Below, piece by piece: positions 9,631-17,931 of a DNA stretch of 64,000 nt. Each line of letters starts with the position of its first letter. Within the stretch, counting starts at the first letter, position 1. The notes under the pieces were generated by a model. The model saw only the letters and a program-made list of their open reading frames with translations. It was not told where the DNA came from and ran no database searches. Source of the DNA: Clostridiales bacterium (lineage in GTDB: Bacteria; Bacillota; Clostridia; Lachnospirales; Lachnospiraceae); the NCBI GenBank assembly GCA_021204025.1, contig JAJQAC010000016.1, positions 1-64,000 on the forward strand. The letters run 5' to 3'. The position numbers and the translations under genes were made by a program.

Positions 9631-10802
9631 GAAATCCATTATCTGAGACGATTACAACGATTGAACCGTCCGGTATCCGCAAATTCTTTGATATCGTAAG
9701 TGAGATGAAGGACGCGATCTCTCTGGGTGTGGGCGAGCCGGACTTTGATACCCCGTGGCATATCCGGGAAGAGGGAATCTATTCACTGGAAAAGGGCCGG
9801 ACTTTTTATACGTCAAATGCAGGATTGAAAGAGTTAAAGGTCGAGATCAACCGGTATCTGGAGCGTAGATATGGGATGAGTTATCATCCGGACAAAGAGA
9901 TCATGGTGACGGTCGGCGGCAGCGAAGCGATCGATATCGCGATGCGCGCGATGCTGGATCCGGGTGATGAAGTCCTGATCCCGCAGCCGAGTTATGTGTC
10001 TTACGTGCCGTGCGCGATTCTTGCCGGGGGTGTGCCTGTGCCGATCGAACTGGAGGAAAAGGATCAGTTCCGTCTGACTCCGGAGAAGCTGCTGGAGAAA
10101 ATAACGCCAAAGAGCAAGCTGCTGGTGATGCCATTTCCCAATAACCCGACTGGGGCGATTATGGAACGGGAAGATCTGGAAAAGATCGCAAAGATTGTGA
10201 TTGAAAAGGATCTCTTTGTGATCTCGGATGAGATTTATGCGGAGCTGACTTATGGGGCGGATCATGTGTCGATCGCTTCATTGCCCGGAATGCGGGAGAG
10301 GACGGTTTTGATCAATGGGTTTTCCAAGGCATACGCGATGACCGGATGGCGACTGGGGTATGCCTGCGCACCGGAAGTGATCTTAAGTCAGATGCTGAAG
10401 ATCCACCAGTTCGCGATTATGTGCGCGCCGACGACGAGCCAGTATGCGGCGGTGAATGCATTGCGAGATGGTGATGCGGATGTTGCCCGGATGAGGGAGT
10501 CGTATGATCAGAGACGCCGTTATCTGCTGCATGAATTAAGAGAGATGGGACTCGCGTGTTTTGAGCCGCAGGGTGCGTTTTATATGTTTCCGAATATCAG
10601 CCGTTTCGGAATGACGTCGGATGAGTTTGCGACGCGGCTTCTGAAAGAAGAAAAGGTGGCAATCGTGCCGGGAACAGCCTTTGGAGCATGTGGCGATGGT
10701 TTCCTGCGCGTGTCATATGCGTATTCCCTGGAGGATCTGAAACGGGCGCTGGAGCGGATCGGGAGATTTATTTCGCGTCTCGATGGGGGCATTGAGCAAT
10801 AA
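9627..10802 (+). CDS. Pyridoxal-phosphate-dependent class I/II aminotransferase
   Basis: SLGVGEPDFDTP, FPNNPTGA, SDEIYAEL, GFSKAYAMTGWRLG. Confidence 0.9.
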   Translation: MRNPLSETITTIEPSGIRKFFDIVSEMKDAISLGVGEPDFDTPWHIREEGIYSLEKGRTFYTSNAGLKELKVEINRYLERRYGMSYHPDKEIMVTVGGSEAIDIAMRAMLDPGDEVLIPQPSYVSYVPCAILAGGVPVPIELEEKDQFRLTPEKLLEKITPKSKLLVMPFPNNPTGAIMEREDLEKIAKIVIEKDLFVISDEIYAELTYGADHVSIASLPGMRERTVLINGFSKAYAMTGWRLGYACAPEVILSQMLKIHQFAIMCAPTTSQYAAVNALRDGDADVARMRESYDQRRRYLLHELREMGLACFEPQGAFYMFPNISRFGMTSDEFATRLLKEEKVAIVPGTAFGACGDGFLRVSYAYSLEDLKRALERIGRFISRLDGGIEQ

Positions 10803-10818
10803 TAAGAATAAAAGTATG

Positions 10819-10842
10819 GCGGCAGACCGAATATCGTCTGCC
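10819..10842 (+). terminator. Intrinsic terminator-like hairpin
   Basis: CGGCAGAC...GTCTGCCG followed by TTGTTGTTT. Confidence 0.6.
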
Positions 10843-10867
10843 GTTGTTGTTTGGAAGGAAGAAAAAA

Positions 10868-11413
10868 ATGAATATTGTACTATTAGAGCCGGAGATCCCG
10901 TCCAACACCGGGAATATCGGACGGACCTGTGTGGCGACAGGAACCCGTCTGCATCTGATCGGTCCGCTGGGATTTCGTCTCAGTGAAAAGGAGAGGAAAC
11001 GGGCCGGACTTGACTACTGGGATAAGCTGGATGTAACAGAATATGTGGATTATGAGGATTTCCTGGAAAAGAATCCGGGCATAAAGTGTTATTATGCGAC
11101 AACTAAGGGACAGAAACGTTACACAGATGTTGTTTATGATCCGGACTGTTATATTATGTTTGGCAAAGAGAGCGCCGGCATTCCGGAAGAGATCCTGATT
11201 GAGCATCCTCAGGAGTGTGTGCGTATCCCGATGTGGGGAGAGATCCGCTCATTGAATCTTGCGAATTCCGTGGCAGTGATTTTATATGAGGCGCTGCGGC
11301 AAAATGATTTTGAGAAGTTGAATGATCGGGGGCAGCTGCATCGATTGAAATGGCCGGAGAAAAATCAGGGGTTTATTCTGGATCGGAAAGCTGATTTTGG
11401 GAAGATAGAATAG
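10868..11413 (+). CDS. trmL: tRNA (cytidine(34)-2'-O)-methyltransferase TrmL
   Basis: MNIVLLEPEIPSNTGNIGRTC, MFGKESAGIPEEIL, RSLNLANSVAVILYEALRQ SPOUT motifs. Confidence 0.9.
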   Translation: MNIVLLEPEIPSNTGNIGRTCVATGTRLHLIGPLGFRLSEKERKRAGLDYWDKLDVTEYVDYEDFLEKNPGIKCYYATTKGQKRYTDVVYDPDCYIMFGKESAGIPEEILIEHPQECVRIPMWGEIRSLNLANSVAVILYEALRQNDFEKLNDRGQLHRLKWPEKNQGFILDRKADFGKIE

Positions 11414-11464
11414 AAATGATATTTCCGTAGGTTTGAAAAAACTTCAGAAATCACAAAAAAGTGC

Positions 11465-11518
11465 TTGCAAAATGAGTTAGAATGTGCTAACATACATATC
11501 AGTTAGCAAAGACTAACT
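11465..11518 (+). promoter_or_regulatory. Putative sigma-A promoter overlapped by two GTTAG-N6-CTAAC palindromes (DtxR/IdeR-like operator candidate)
   Basis: TTGCAA - 17 bp - TAACAT; palindromes at 11476-11491 and 11501-11518. Confidence 0.5.
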
Positions 11519-11624
11519 ACATGTGAATATTCTATACATTTCAAAGTTGCTCCATCTGACCCGTGGAGACAATGACTCAACTCCTATGAAAAGACTGCCT
11601 GCCCCGCAAGCCAGGCGGTTTTTT
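11500..11624 (+). ncRNA. Candidate small RNA (about 125 nt)
   Basis: Predicted promoter upstream, nested stem AGTTG CTCCA ... TGGAG ... CAACT, ending in terminator ACTGCCTG/CAGGCGGT + TTTTTT; no substantial ORF. Confidence 0.35.
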
Positions 11625-11659
11625 CATCTTACAGGAAAGTTCGTCCTGTAAGATGAAAA
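11621..11659. repeat. Hairpin repeat copy 1 (16-bp stem, loop AAGTTCG)
   Basis: TTTTCATCTTACAGGA AAGTTCG TCCTGTAAGATGAAAA; covaries with the copy at 33436. Confidence 0.7.
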
Positions 11660-12064
11660 GTCTCCGACGGATCGCCCGGCATGCCGTTTCGCAATGGCCG
11701 AAGCAGAGTATCGATCGGATACTGCGTCATCTGTATATTTCTGGATCTGCCCATATCAATACAACGAGAAAAGCTGCCCTTCCCCACAAAGGCAGCTTTC
11801 CCATCACGAACAAAAACCATTACATTATAGAGTTAACCTGGCATCCCCCATGCCAAATCAGGAAGAAAAGAAAACGTTTGCAATCTCTTCGATTCTCAGT
11901 ATATCACTCCTTTTTGAAATCGTCAAGTGTTATTTGTGCAAAATCTATTAAAAAATTTCGAGAAGCGACAAGAAAATACAAAAAGTGCATACCGGATATT
12001 TGCATAAGATTTCCTTCGGATGTGCATACTGACGATGTATGGAAACAAATTCGGAGGAAATGCG

Positions 12065-13474
12065 ATGAAATTTGAAAAATCTCTGACGAAGAATCTGGAA
12101 CATATCCGGCAGACGCTGCAGATCGATAAGAACTTTGACCTTGTCTGCCGGGTGATTGATATGGGCGGACGTAAAGCCGCTCTGATCTTTGTAGACGGAT
12201 TTACAAAGGATGAGGTGCTGTTAAAGATCATGCAGGCATGGTCGAGCATCAAGGAGGAAGATCTGCCGGAAGACGCGCAGGCATTCTCAAAAAAATACGT
12301 GCCGTATGGGGAGATCAGTCTGATTGATCAGGAGGAGGACATGGTCGTCCAGCTTCTGACTGGCATTACCTGCCTCTTCGTGGATGGTTATGAGCAATGT
12401 ATTACGATTGACTGCCGCACGTATCCGGCGAGAAATGTGGACGAACCGGATAAGGATAAGGTTATGCGGGGATCTCGGGATGGCTTCGTGGAGACGCTGA
12501 TCTTTAATACCGCGCTGATCCGGCGCAGGATCCGGGATCCGAAGCTGACCATGGAGATCACAAGCGCCGGAGAGAGCTCTCATACGGATATCGCGATCTG
12601 TTATATGGATGGACGGGTAGATCAGGAACTGCTCGAACGGGTCAAAAAGCAGATTGCAGATCTGCGCGTAGACGCGCTGACGATGAACCAGGAGAGTCTT
12701 GCGGAGGCGATTTATCCCTATAAATGGTATAATCCATTTCCGAAGTTCAAGTTTTCCGAACGGCCGGACACTGCGGCGGCGTGCATCCTGGAGGGGAATA
12801 TCGTCATACTGGTGGATAATTCGCCGGCGGCGATGATATTGCCCTCGTCGGTGTTTGATATCATCGAGGAAGCGGACGACTATTATTTCCCTCCGATCAC
12901 GGGAACCTATCTGCGGCTGTCCCGGATGGCGGCGGCCATCCTGTGCCTGCTGCTGACACCGACCTGGTTGCTTCTGATGATGCACCCGGATAGTCTGCCG
13001 CCCTGGCTGCAGTTTATCCGGCTCGCAGACATCAGCTATGTGCCTCTTCTGGTACAGTTGCTGATCCTGGAATTTGCGATCGACGGCCTGCGTCTCGCCG
13101 CGGTCAATACGCCGAATATGCTCTCTACGCCGTTTAGCGTGATCGCCGGTATCGTGCTGGGAGAGTATTCCGTGAAGTCCGGATGGTTCAATCCGGAAAC
13201 CATGCTGTATATGGCGTTTGTCACGATCGCGAATTACAGCCAGTCGAGTTTTGAACTGGGCTATGCGTTGAAGTTTATGCGGGTTGTCCTGCTGCTTTTG
13301 ACTGGGTGGCTGGATGTCTGGGGATATGTAATTGGTCTGATCCTTTCGATCTGCGCGATTGTTTTTAATCAGACGATTGCGGGGAAAAGTTATATTTATC
13401 CGCTGATCCCGTTTCGTTTGAGCGAGCTTAAAAAAAGATTCTTCCGGGAGCGACTGCCGGTAAAGAAGGATTGA
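12065..13474 (+). CDS. Spore germination GerA/SpoVAF family protein
   Basis: GerA-family signature RRIRDPKL, LFVDGYEQCITIDCRTYPARNVDEPDKDKVMRGSRDGFVETLIFNTALIRRRIRDP; TM helices; start after ggagg RBS. Confidence 0.85.
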   Translation: MKFEKSLTKNLEHIRQTLQIDKNFDLVCRVIDMGGRKAALIFVDGFTKDEVLLKIMQAWSSIKEEDLPEDAQAFSKKYVPYGEISLIDQEEDMVVQLLTGITCLFVDGYEQCITIDCRTYPARNVDEPDKDKVMRGSRDGFVETLIFNTALIRRRIRDPKLTMEITSAGESSHTDIAICYMDGRVDQELLERVKKQIADLRVDALTMNQESLAEAIYPYKWYNPFPKFKFSERPDTAAACILEGNIVILVDNSPAAMILPSSVFDIIEEADDYYFPPITGTYLRLSRMAAAILCLLLTPTWLLLMMHPDSLPPWLQFIRLADISYVPLLVQLLILEFAIDGLRLAAVNTPNMLSTPFSVIAGIVLGEYSVKSGWFNPETMLYMAFVTIANYSQSSFELGYALKFMRVVLLLLTGWLDVWGYVIGLILSICAIVFNQTIAGKSYIYPLIPFRLSELKKRFFRERLPVKKD

Positions 13475-13559
13475 CGAAAAACGGGGAATCGATGTAAACT
13501 GATTGAAAAGGATACGAGGGACTCTAAACACTACTATTTACAATACGAGGAATAAAATT

Positions 13560-13736
13560 ATGACAATACCCAAAGACCCGGTGATGCTTTTGAGCTTCAT
13601 CAATACGCAGCTGAGAGATTTTTATCCGGATTTAGAAGAACTTTGCAGTTCGCTTTCGCTGGAGCAAAGGGAACTGGAGGAGAAACTGGCACAGATAGAT
13701 TATCATTACGATGAGAAAAAGAATCAATTTGTTTAA
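13560..13736 (+). CDS. DUF4250 domain-containing protein
   Basis: MTIPKDPVMLLSFINTQLRDFYPDLEELC...IDYHYDEKKNQFV. Confidence 0.75.
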   Translation: MTIPKDPVMLLSFINTQLRDFYPDLEELCSSLSLEQRELEEKLAQIDYHYDEKKNQFV

Positions 13737-13877
13737 AAGTGAGTAGAAATGCAGGCAGTTACGTTGTTGTTGAGTCATCCATGGTGAGAAACGAAGGAAA
13801 CAAAATGAAATAGCACCGATGCAGATTTTGAATGGGAGAGAAGGTATAGCGTCGCGGTTTCTGCGCATACTATCCCC

Positions 13878-14315
13878 ATGAACAGATTAAAGACGTTGCA
13901 AATGAATTTTTTAAAATGCGGAGTGACAGGCTGGTGTCTGGAAGTATTATTTACTTCGCTGGAGTCCATCATGGCGCACGATTGGCGGCTGATGGGGAAG
14001 ACGTCACTGCTGATGTTTCCGATCTACGGCTGCGGGGTGCTGTTGTCGCCGATCGCGAGGTTGACTGACTGGTGGATCGGTGGAGGTGTGGTGCGGCCGG
14101 TGGATCGGATGGTCCGTCATGGGATGCTGTATGTGGTGCTGATCTTTACGATGGAGTACGCTTCCGGCGCCTGGCTGCGGGCGCGGGGAATGTGCCCCTG
14201 GGACTATACCGGAAGGCAGTTAAATATCAACGGCCTGATCCGGCTGGATTTTGCGCCGCTCTGGTTTGGAACCGGACTGCTGTTTGAGCAAATTACAAAA
14301 AAGAAGGGCAGATAG
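13878..14315 (+). CDS. Putative ABC transporter permease (CmpB/PF06541-like) membrane protein
   Basis: GWCLEVLFTSLES, FPIYGCGVLL; 4-TM-type protein. Confidence 0.65.
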   Translation: MNRLKTLQMNFLKCGVTGWCLEVLFTSLESIMAHDWRLMGKTSLLMFPIYGCGVLLSPIARLTDWWIGGGVVRPVDRMVRHGMLYVVLIFTMEYASGAWLRARGMCPWDYTGRQLNINGLIRLDFAPLWFGTGLLFEQITKKKGR

Positions 14316-14338
14316 ACTTGTTTTTGCCCTTCTTTTTT
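14297..14338 (+). terminator. Intrinsic terminator
   Basis: AAGAAGGGCA...TGCCCTTCTTTTTT. Confidence 0.75.
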
Positions 14339-14410
14339 CGTATACTAAAAGATAATGAAAATACAGGATTTTATAATGTACGAAATAAAAGTAAACGGGG
14401 AGATAATATC

Positions 14411-15151
14411 ATGTTGCATTTGATCTTAGTGGGGGCAGCGCTGCTCAGTTTTCTGGTTTACAGCTATCCCTGCATTAAAAAGCAGCAGAAGCTTGCGCTT
14501 ACCGATCTGGCGAGACAGAGTGAGGAAAGCCTCCGGGTGATTCAGAAGATTTTAAGAAGGCTTTTCCGGCTGAGTGGTTCCGAACTGACTGTTATTGGCA
14601 GGGAAAATATTCCGGATGGGGCGGTTCTGTATGTGGGAAATCATCGAAGCTATTTTGATATTGTAACATTGTATCCGCTCTTTCCGAAACCGACCGGATT
14701 TGTCGCAAAAAAAGAGATGTCGACGTGGGCTACGCTGGCTGACTGGATGCGGCTTGGGAATTGCGTTTTTATGAATCGCAAGGATCTGAAAGAAGGCTTA
14801 AAAGCCATACTGGAATCCGTGGAAAAGATTAAGGCAGGGATTTCCCTTGTTATTTTTCCGGAAGGGACACGCAATACCAGCGAAGATATCCGGGAGCTGA
14901 TGCCCTTTCATGAGGGAAGTATGAAGATCGCGACGAAGTCAGGCTGTCCGGTGATCCCGGTGGCGATTACCGGTACGAGGGATATTTTTGAGAGACAGTT
15001 TCCCTGCATCCGGCCTTCAAAAGTGACAGTAGAATTTGGAAAGCCGATTTACATCAGAGAATTGTCGCCGGAGGATCGGAAATATCCGGGGGCGTATGTG
15101 CGCGGAAAGATTATAGAGATGTTAAATGAGGAGCAGATTCGGAGGGGATAG
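14411..15151 (+). CDS. plsC: 1-acyl-sn-glycerol-3-phosphate acyltransferase (PlsC family)
   Basis: VGNHRSYFD (NHxxxxD), FPEGTRN. Confidence 0.85.
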   Translation: MLHLILVGAALLSFLVYSYPCIKKQQKLALTDLARQSEESLRVIQKILRRLFRLSGSELTVIGRENIPDGAVLYVGNHRSYFDIVTLYPLFPKPTGFVAKKEMSTWATLADWMRLGNCVFMNRKDLKEGLKAILESVEKIKAGISLVIFPEGTRNTSEDIRELMPFHEGSMKIATKSGCPVIPVAITGTRDIFERQFPCIRPSKVTVEFGKPIYIRELSPEDRKYPGAYVRGKIIEMLNEEQIRRG

Positions 15152-15155
15152 GACT

Positions 15156-16280
15156 GTGGATTTACAGGAATGCAGGAAGGAACTGGATCAGATTGATCAA
15201 CAGATAGTAGCGTTGTTTGAACAGCGAATGAAGGTTTGCGGCGCGGTGGCGGAATATAAGATTTCCGTCGGAAAAGAGGTCTATGACGCGGATCGGGAGC
15301 AGCAGAAGCTGGAAACGGTCGGGGCGCTGGCTCACGGAAATTATAATCAGACTGCCGTGCAGGAGTTGTTTTCTCAGATGATGACGATCAGCCGGCGGTA
15401 TCAGTACGAGATGCTGGCGGAAAACGGACAGTCGGAAGAGCTGGGTTTTGAGATGGTTGATTCACTGGAAAAACAGGGAGTGCGCGTGGTGTATCAGGGC
15501 GTGGAAGGCGCCTATGGACATCAGGCGGCACTGAAATTTTTTGGTGAGGACGCCGATACGTATCATGTTCCCATGTTTGAGGACGCGATGGTGGAGGTAG
15601 AGGAAGGAAAGGCGGATTATGCCGTGCTTCCGATCGAGAATTCTTCCGCCGGCGCGGTGAATGACAATTATGATCTGCTGATCAAGTATCATAATCTGAT
15701 TGTCGGAGAAGTATTTTTGCCGGTGACGCATGCACTGCTTGCGGGGGCAGACGCGGAAATTTCGGATATCCGCACGGTCTATTCACATCCGCAGGCACTT
15801 GCGCAGTGTTCCCAGTATCTGAATGAGCAGGGCTGGCATCAGGTCAGTTTCGCGAATACCGCAGTGGCGGCAAAGAAGGTTGTTGAGGATGGAGACCGGA
15901 CGCAGGCGGCGGTTGCCAGTGAGATCGCGGGAAAACTGTACGGACTGAAGGTTTTAAAACCGGCGATTCAGAATAATAAAAATAACACTACCCGGTTTCT
16001 GGTGCTTTCGCGCAGACAGATTTTCTGTAAAAACGCGTCGAAAATCAGTATTAGCTTTGAGCTTCCACACAGATATGGCACACTTTACAATGTGCTGGGT
16101 AATTTTGTATACAATCACGTGAATATGTTTATGATTGAGTCCCGGCCGATTCAGGGACGTAACTGGGAGTACCGGTTCTTTATCGATATCGAGGGGAATC
16201 TTGAAGATATTGCAATCAAGAATGCGTTGAAAAGTATTGAACAGGAGTCACGGAATCTGAGAATTCTGGGAAATTATTAA
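15156..16280 (+). CDS. pheA: Bifunctional chorismate mutase/prephenate dehydratase
   Basis: Chorismate mutase N-terminus (ECRKELDQIDQQIVALFEQRMKV), prephenate dehydratase VYQGVEGAYGHQAA, TRFLVLSR, ACT domain ESRPIQGRNWEYRFFIDIEG; GTG start with ggagggg. Confidence 0.9.
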   Translation: MDLQECRKELDQIDQQIVALFEQRMKVCGAVAEYKISVGKEVYDADREQQKLETVGALAHGNYNQTAVQELFSQMMTISRRYQYEMLAENGQSEELGFEMVDSLEKQGVRVVYQGVEGAYGHQAALKFFGEDADTYHVPMFEDAMVEVEEGKADYAVLPIENSSAGAVNDNYDLLIKYHNLIVGEVFLPVTHALLAGADAEISDIRTVYSHPQALAQCSQYLNEQGWHQVSFANTAVAAKKVVEDGDRTQAAVASEIAGKLYGLKVLKPAIQNNKNNTTRFLVLSRRQIFCKNASKISISFELPHRYGTLYNVLGNFVYNHVNMFMIESRPIQGRNWEYRFFIDIEGNLEDIAIKNALKSIEQESRNLRILGNY

Positions 16281-16366
16281 ATGACAGACAGGTTGATTTT
16301 GGCTGATCCGGACAGGAAAAAGGAAGATTTCGGAACGGGGAATCAGAAGTTATCAGGAGCGGAAAA

Positions 16367-17929
16367 ATGACACGGACATTTGCGGCGATTAATGTGGATC
16401 CTTATCAGATGGAGCTTGGCATCTATGAGATGTCCGAGCGGATCGGCATGCGGTCGGTGGATCATGTGCAACATATGATGGGATCAGGGATAGAAAGTTA
16501 CACGGACGGCAAGATCAGTTATCACCAGGTAGAAGAGATGTGTGAGGTGCTTGCTGATTTTAACCGCATTATGAAGGGATATCAGGTGGCGGCATACCGG
16601 GCGTATGCGGCCAATTCGGTGCGCGACGCGCTCAACAGCCGGATTGTGCTGGACCAGATCCGGGTGAGAACCGGAATTGAGGTGCGGGTGATTAGTAACG
16701 CAGAACTCCGGTTTATGAATTACAAGGCAATCGCGGTAAAGGATGTTGAATTTCAGAAATCGATTCAGAAGGGTACCGCGGTTGTGACGGTCGGTTTTGG
16801 CAGTACCCATTTTTCTGTTTTTGATAAAGATGCGCTGATCTCGTCACAGAACCTGTCTCTTGGGGTAATGCAGCTTTATGACAGGGCGCTGAGCGCTAAT
16901 GTGACAACCGAGCAGGAAAAAGATCTGATCTGCGAGATGATTGATAATGAACTGGTTTCCTTTCGTAAGATATATCTGAAGGATCGGGAGATCCGGACGT
17001 TGATCGCGACGGGTAGGCCAATTATGAATATCTTCTTTAAGCTGCAGGGGAAGGACATGAAGAGAGGTTACCTTTCTGCAGCGGAATTTAAACATTTCTT
17101 TGAAGTGATCCGGAAAATGTCTATCGAGCAGCTGGAGGATTATTTTGAGCTGAATACACAGACTGCAACACAGTTATTTCCGACTGTCGCGGTCTTTGAA
17201 CGGGTAATGGAAATCACTGGTGCTGAGACGATGTGGATACCGGGGACAAGGATTACCGACGGCATGGCGGCGAGACATGCTGAAGAGAGGAAATTTATCC
17301 GATTTGATCACAATTTTGATCATGATATTATCGCGATATGCCGTAATATGGCAAAGCGGTATAAATGTTATATGCCGCATATCCAGGCGGTAGAACGGAT
17401 TGCTCTCAAAATTTTTGATGCCCTGAAAAAATATCATGGACTGAAGGCAAGAGAACAGCTGTTACTGTTAATCTCTGCGGATCTTCATGATTGCGGTAAT
17501 TTTATTACCATGTATGAAGCGTCCGACTGCGCATATAGTATTGTAATGGAGTCGGAGATTGTCGGGTTGTCGCATATGGAGCAGGAGATCGTGGCGAATG
17601 TCGTACGTTATCACGGACAGGAGTTTGGCTATGACGACATGGGGATTGAGGAACGGACTGACTGGGGCGGACGTTTGTCGACGCCGGACAATCTGAGCAT
17701 GACGGTGGCAAAACTGACCGCAATGCTGCGGCTGGCAATCGCTCTTGACAGCGGACAGAAAAATAAACTGGAGGACTGCCGGTTATCCGTCAAGGGAGAT
17801 GAGCTGGTGATAACGACAGGCTGCAGCAGTGACATTACACTGGAAAAAATATCCGTTGAGCAATGTGAGGATTTCTTCCGGGAAATTTTTGGGATCTGTC
17901 CGGTGTTGAAGCAGAAAAAGAAGGTGTAG
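16367..17929 (+). CDS. Ppx/GppA-family exopolyphosphatase with HD-like C-terminal domain
   Basis: ASKHA-type N-terminus, SADLHDCGNFI HD-like motif; directly upstream of ppk1. Confidence 0.8.
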   Translation: MTRTFAAINVDPYQMELGIYEMSERIGMRSVDHVQHMMGSGIESYTDGKISYHQVEEMCEVLADFNRIMKGYQVAAYRAYAANSVRDALNSRIVLDQIRVRTGIEVRVISNAELRFMNYKAIAVKDVEFQKSIQKGTAVVTVGFGSTHFSVFDKDALISSQNLSLGVMQLYDRALSANVTTEQEKDLICEMIDNELVSFRKIYLKDREIRTLIATGRPIMNIFFKLQGKDMKRGYLSAAEFKHFFEVIRKMSIEQLEDYFELNTQTATQLFPTVAVFERVMEITGAETMWIPGTRITDGMAARHAEERKFIRFDHNFDHDIIAICRNMAKRYKCYMPHIQAVERIALKIFDALKKYHGLKAREQLLLLISADLHDCGNFITMYEASDCAYSIVMESEIVGLSHMEQEIVANVVRYHGQEFGYDDMGIEERTDWGGRLSTPDNLSMTVAKLTAMLRLAIALDSGQKNKLEDCRLSVKGDELVITTGCSSDITLEKISVEQCEDFFREIFGICPVLKQKKKV

Positions 17930-17931
17930 AT

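Noticed and set aside
11629-12075. ORFs 11629-11820 (-), 11653-12075 (+) and 11694-11951 (+)
   Set aside because: Overlapping low-quality frames in a hairpin-rich intergenic region, none with convincing RBS or domain.
12287-13531. 414-aa ORF on the minus strand
   Set aside because: Antisense to the well-supported GerA/SpoVAF gene; composition (His/Arg/Gln-rich) typical of shadow ORFs.
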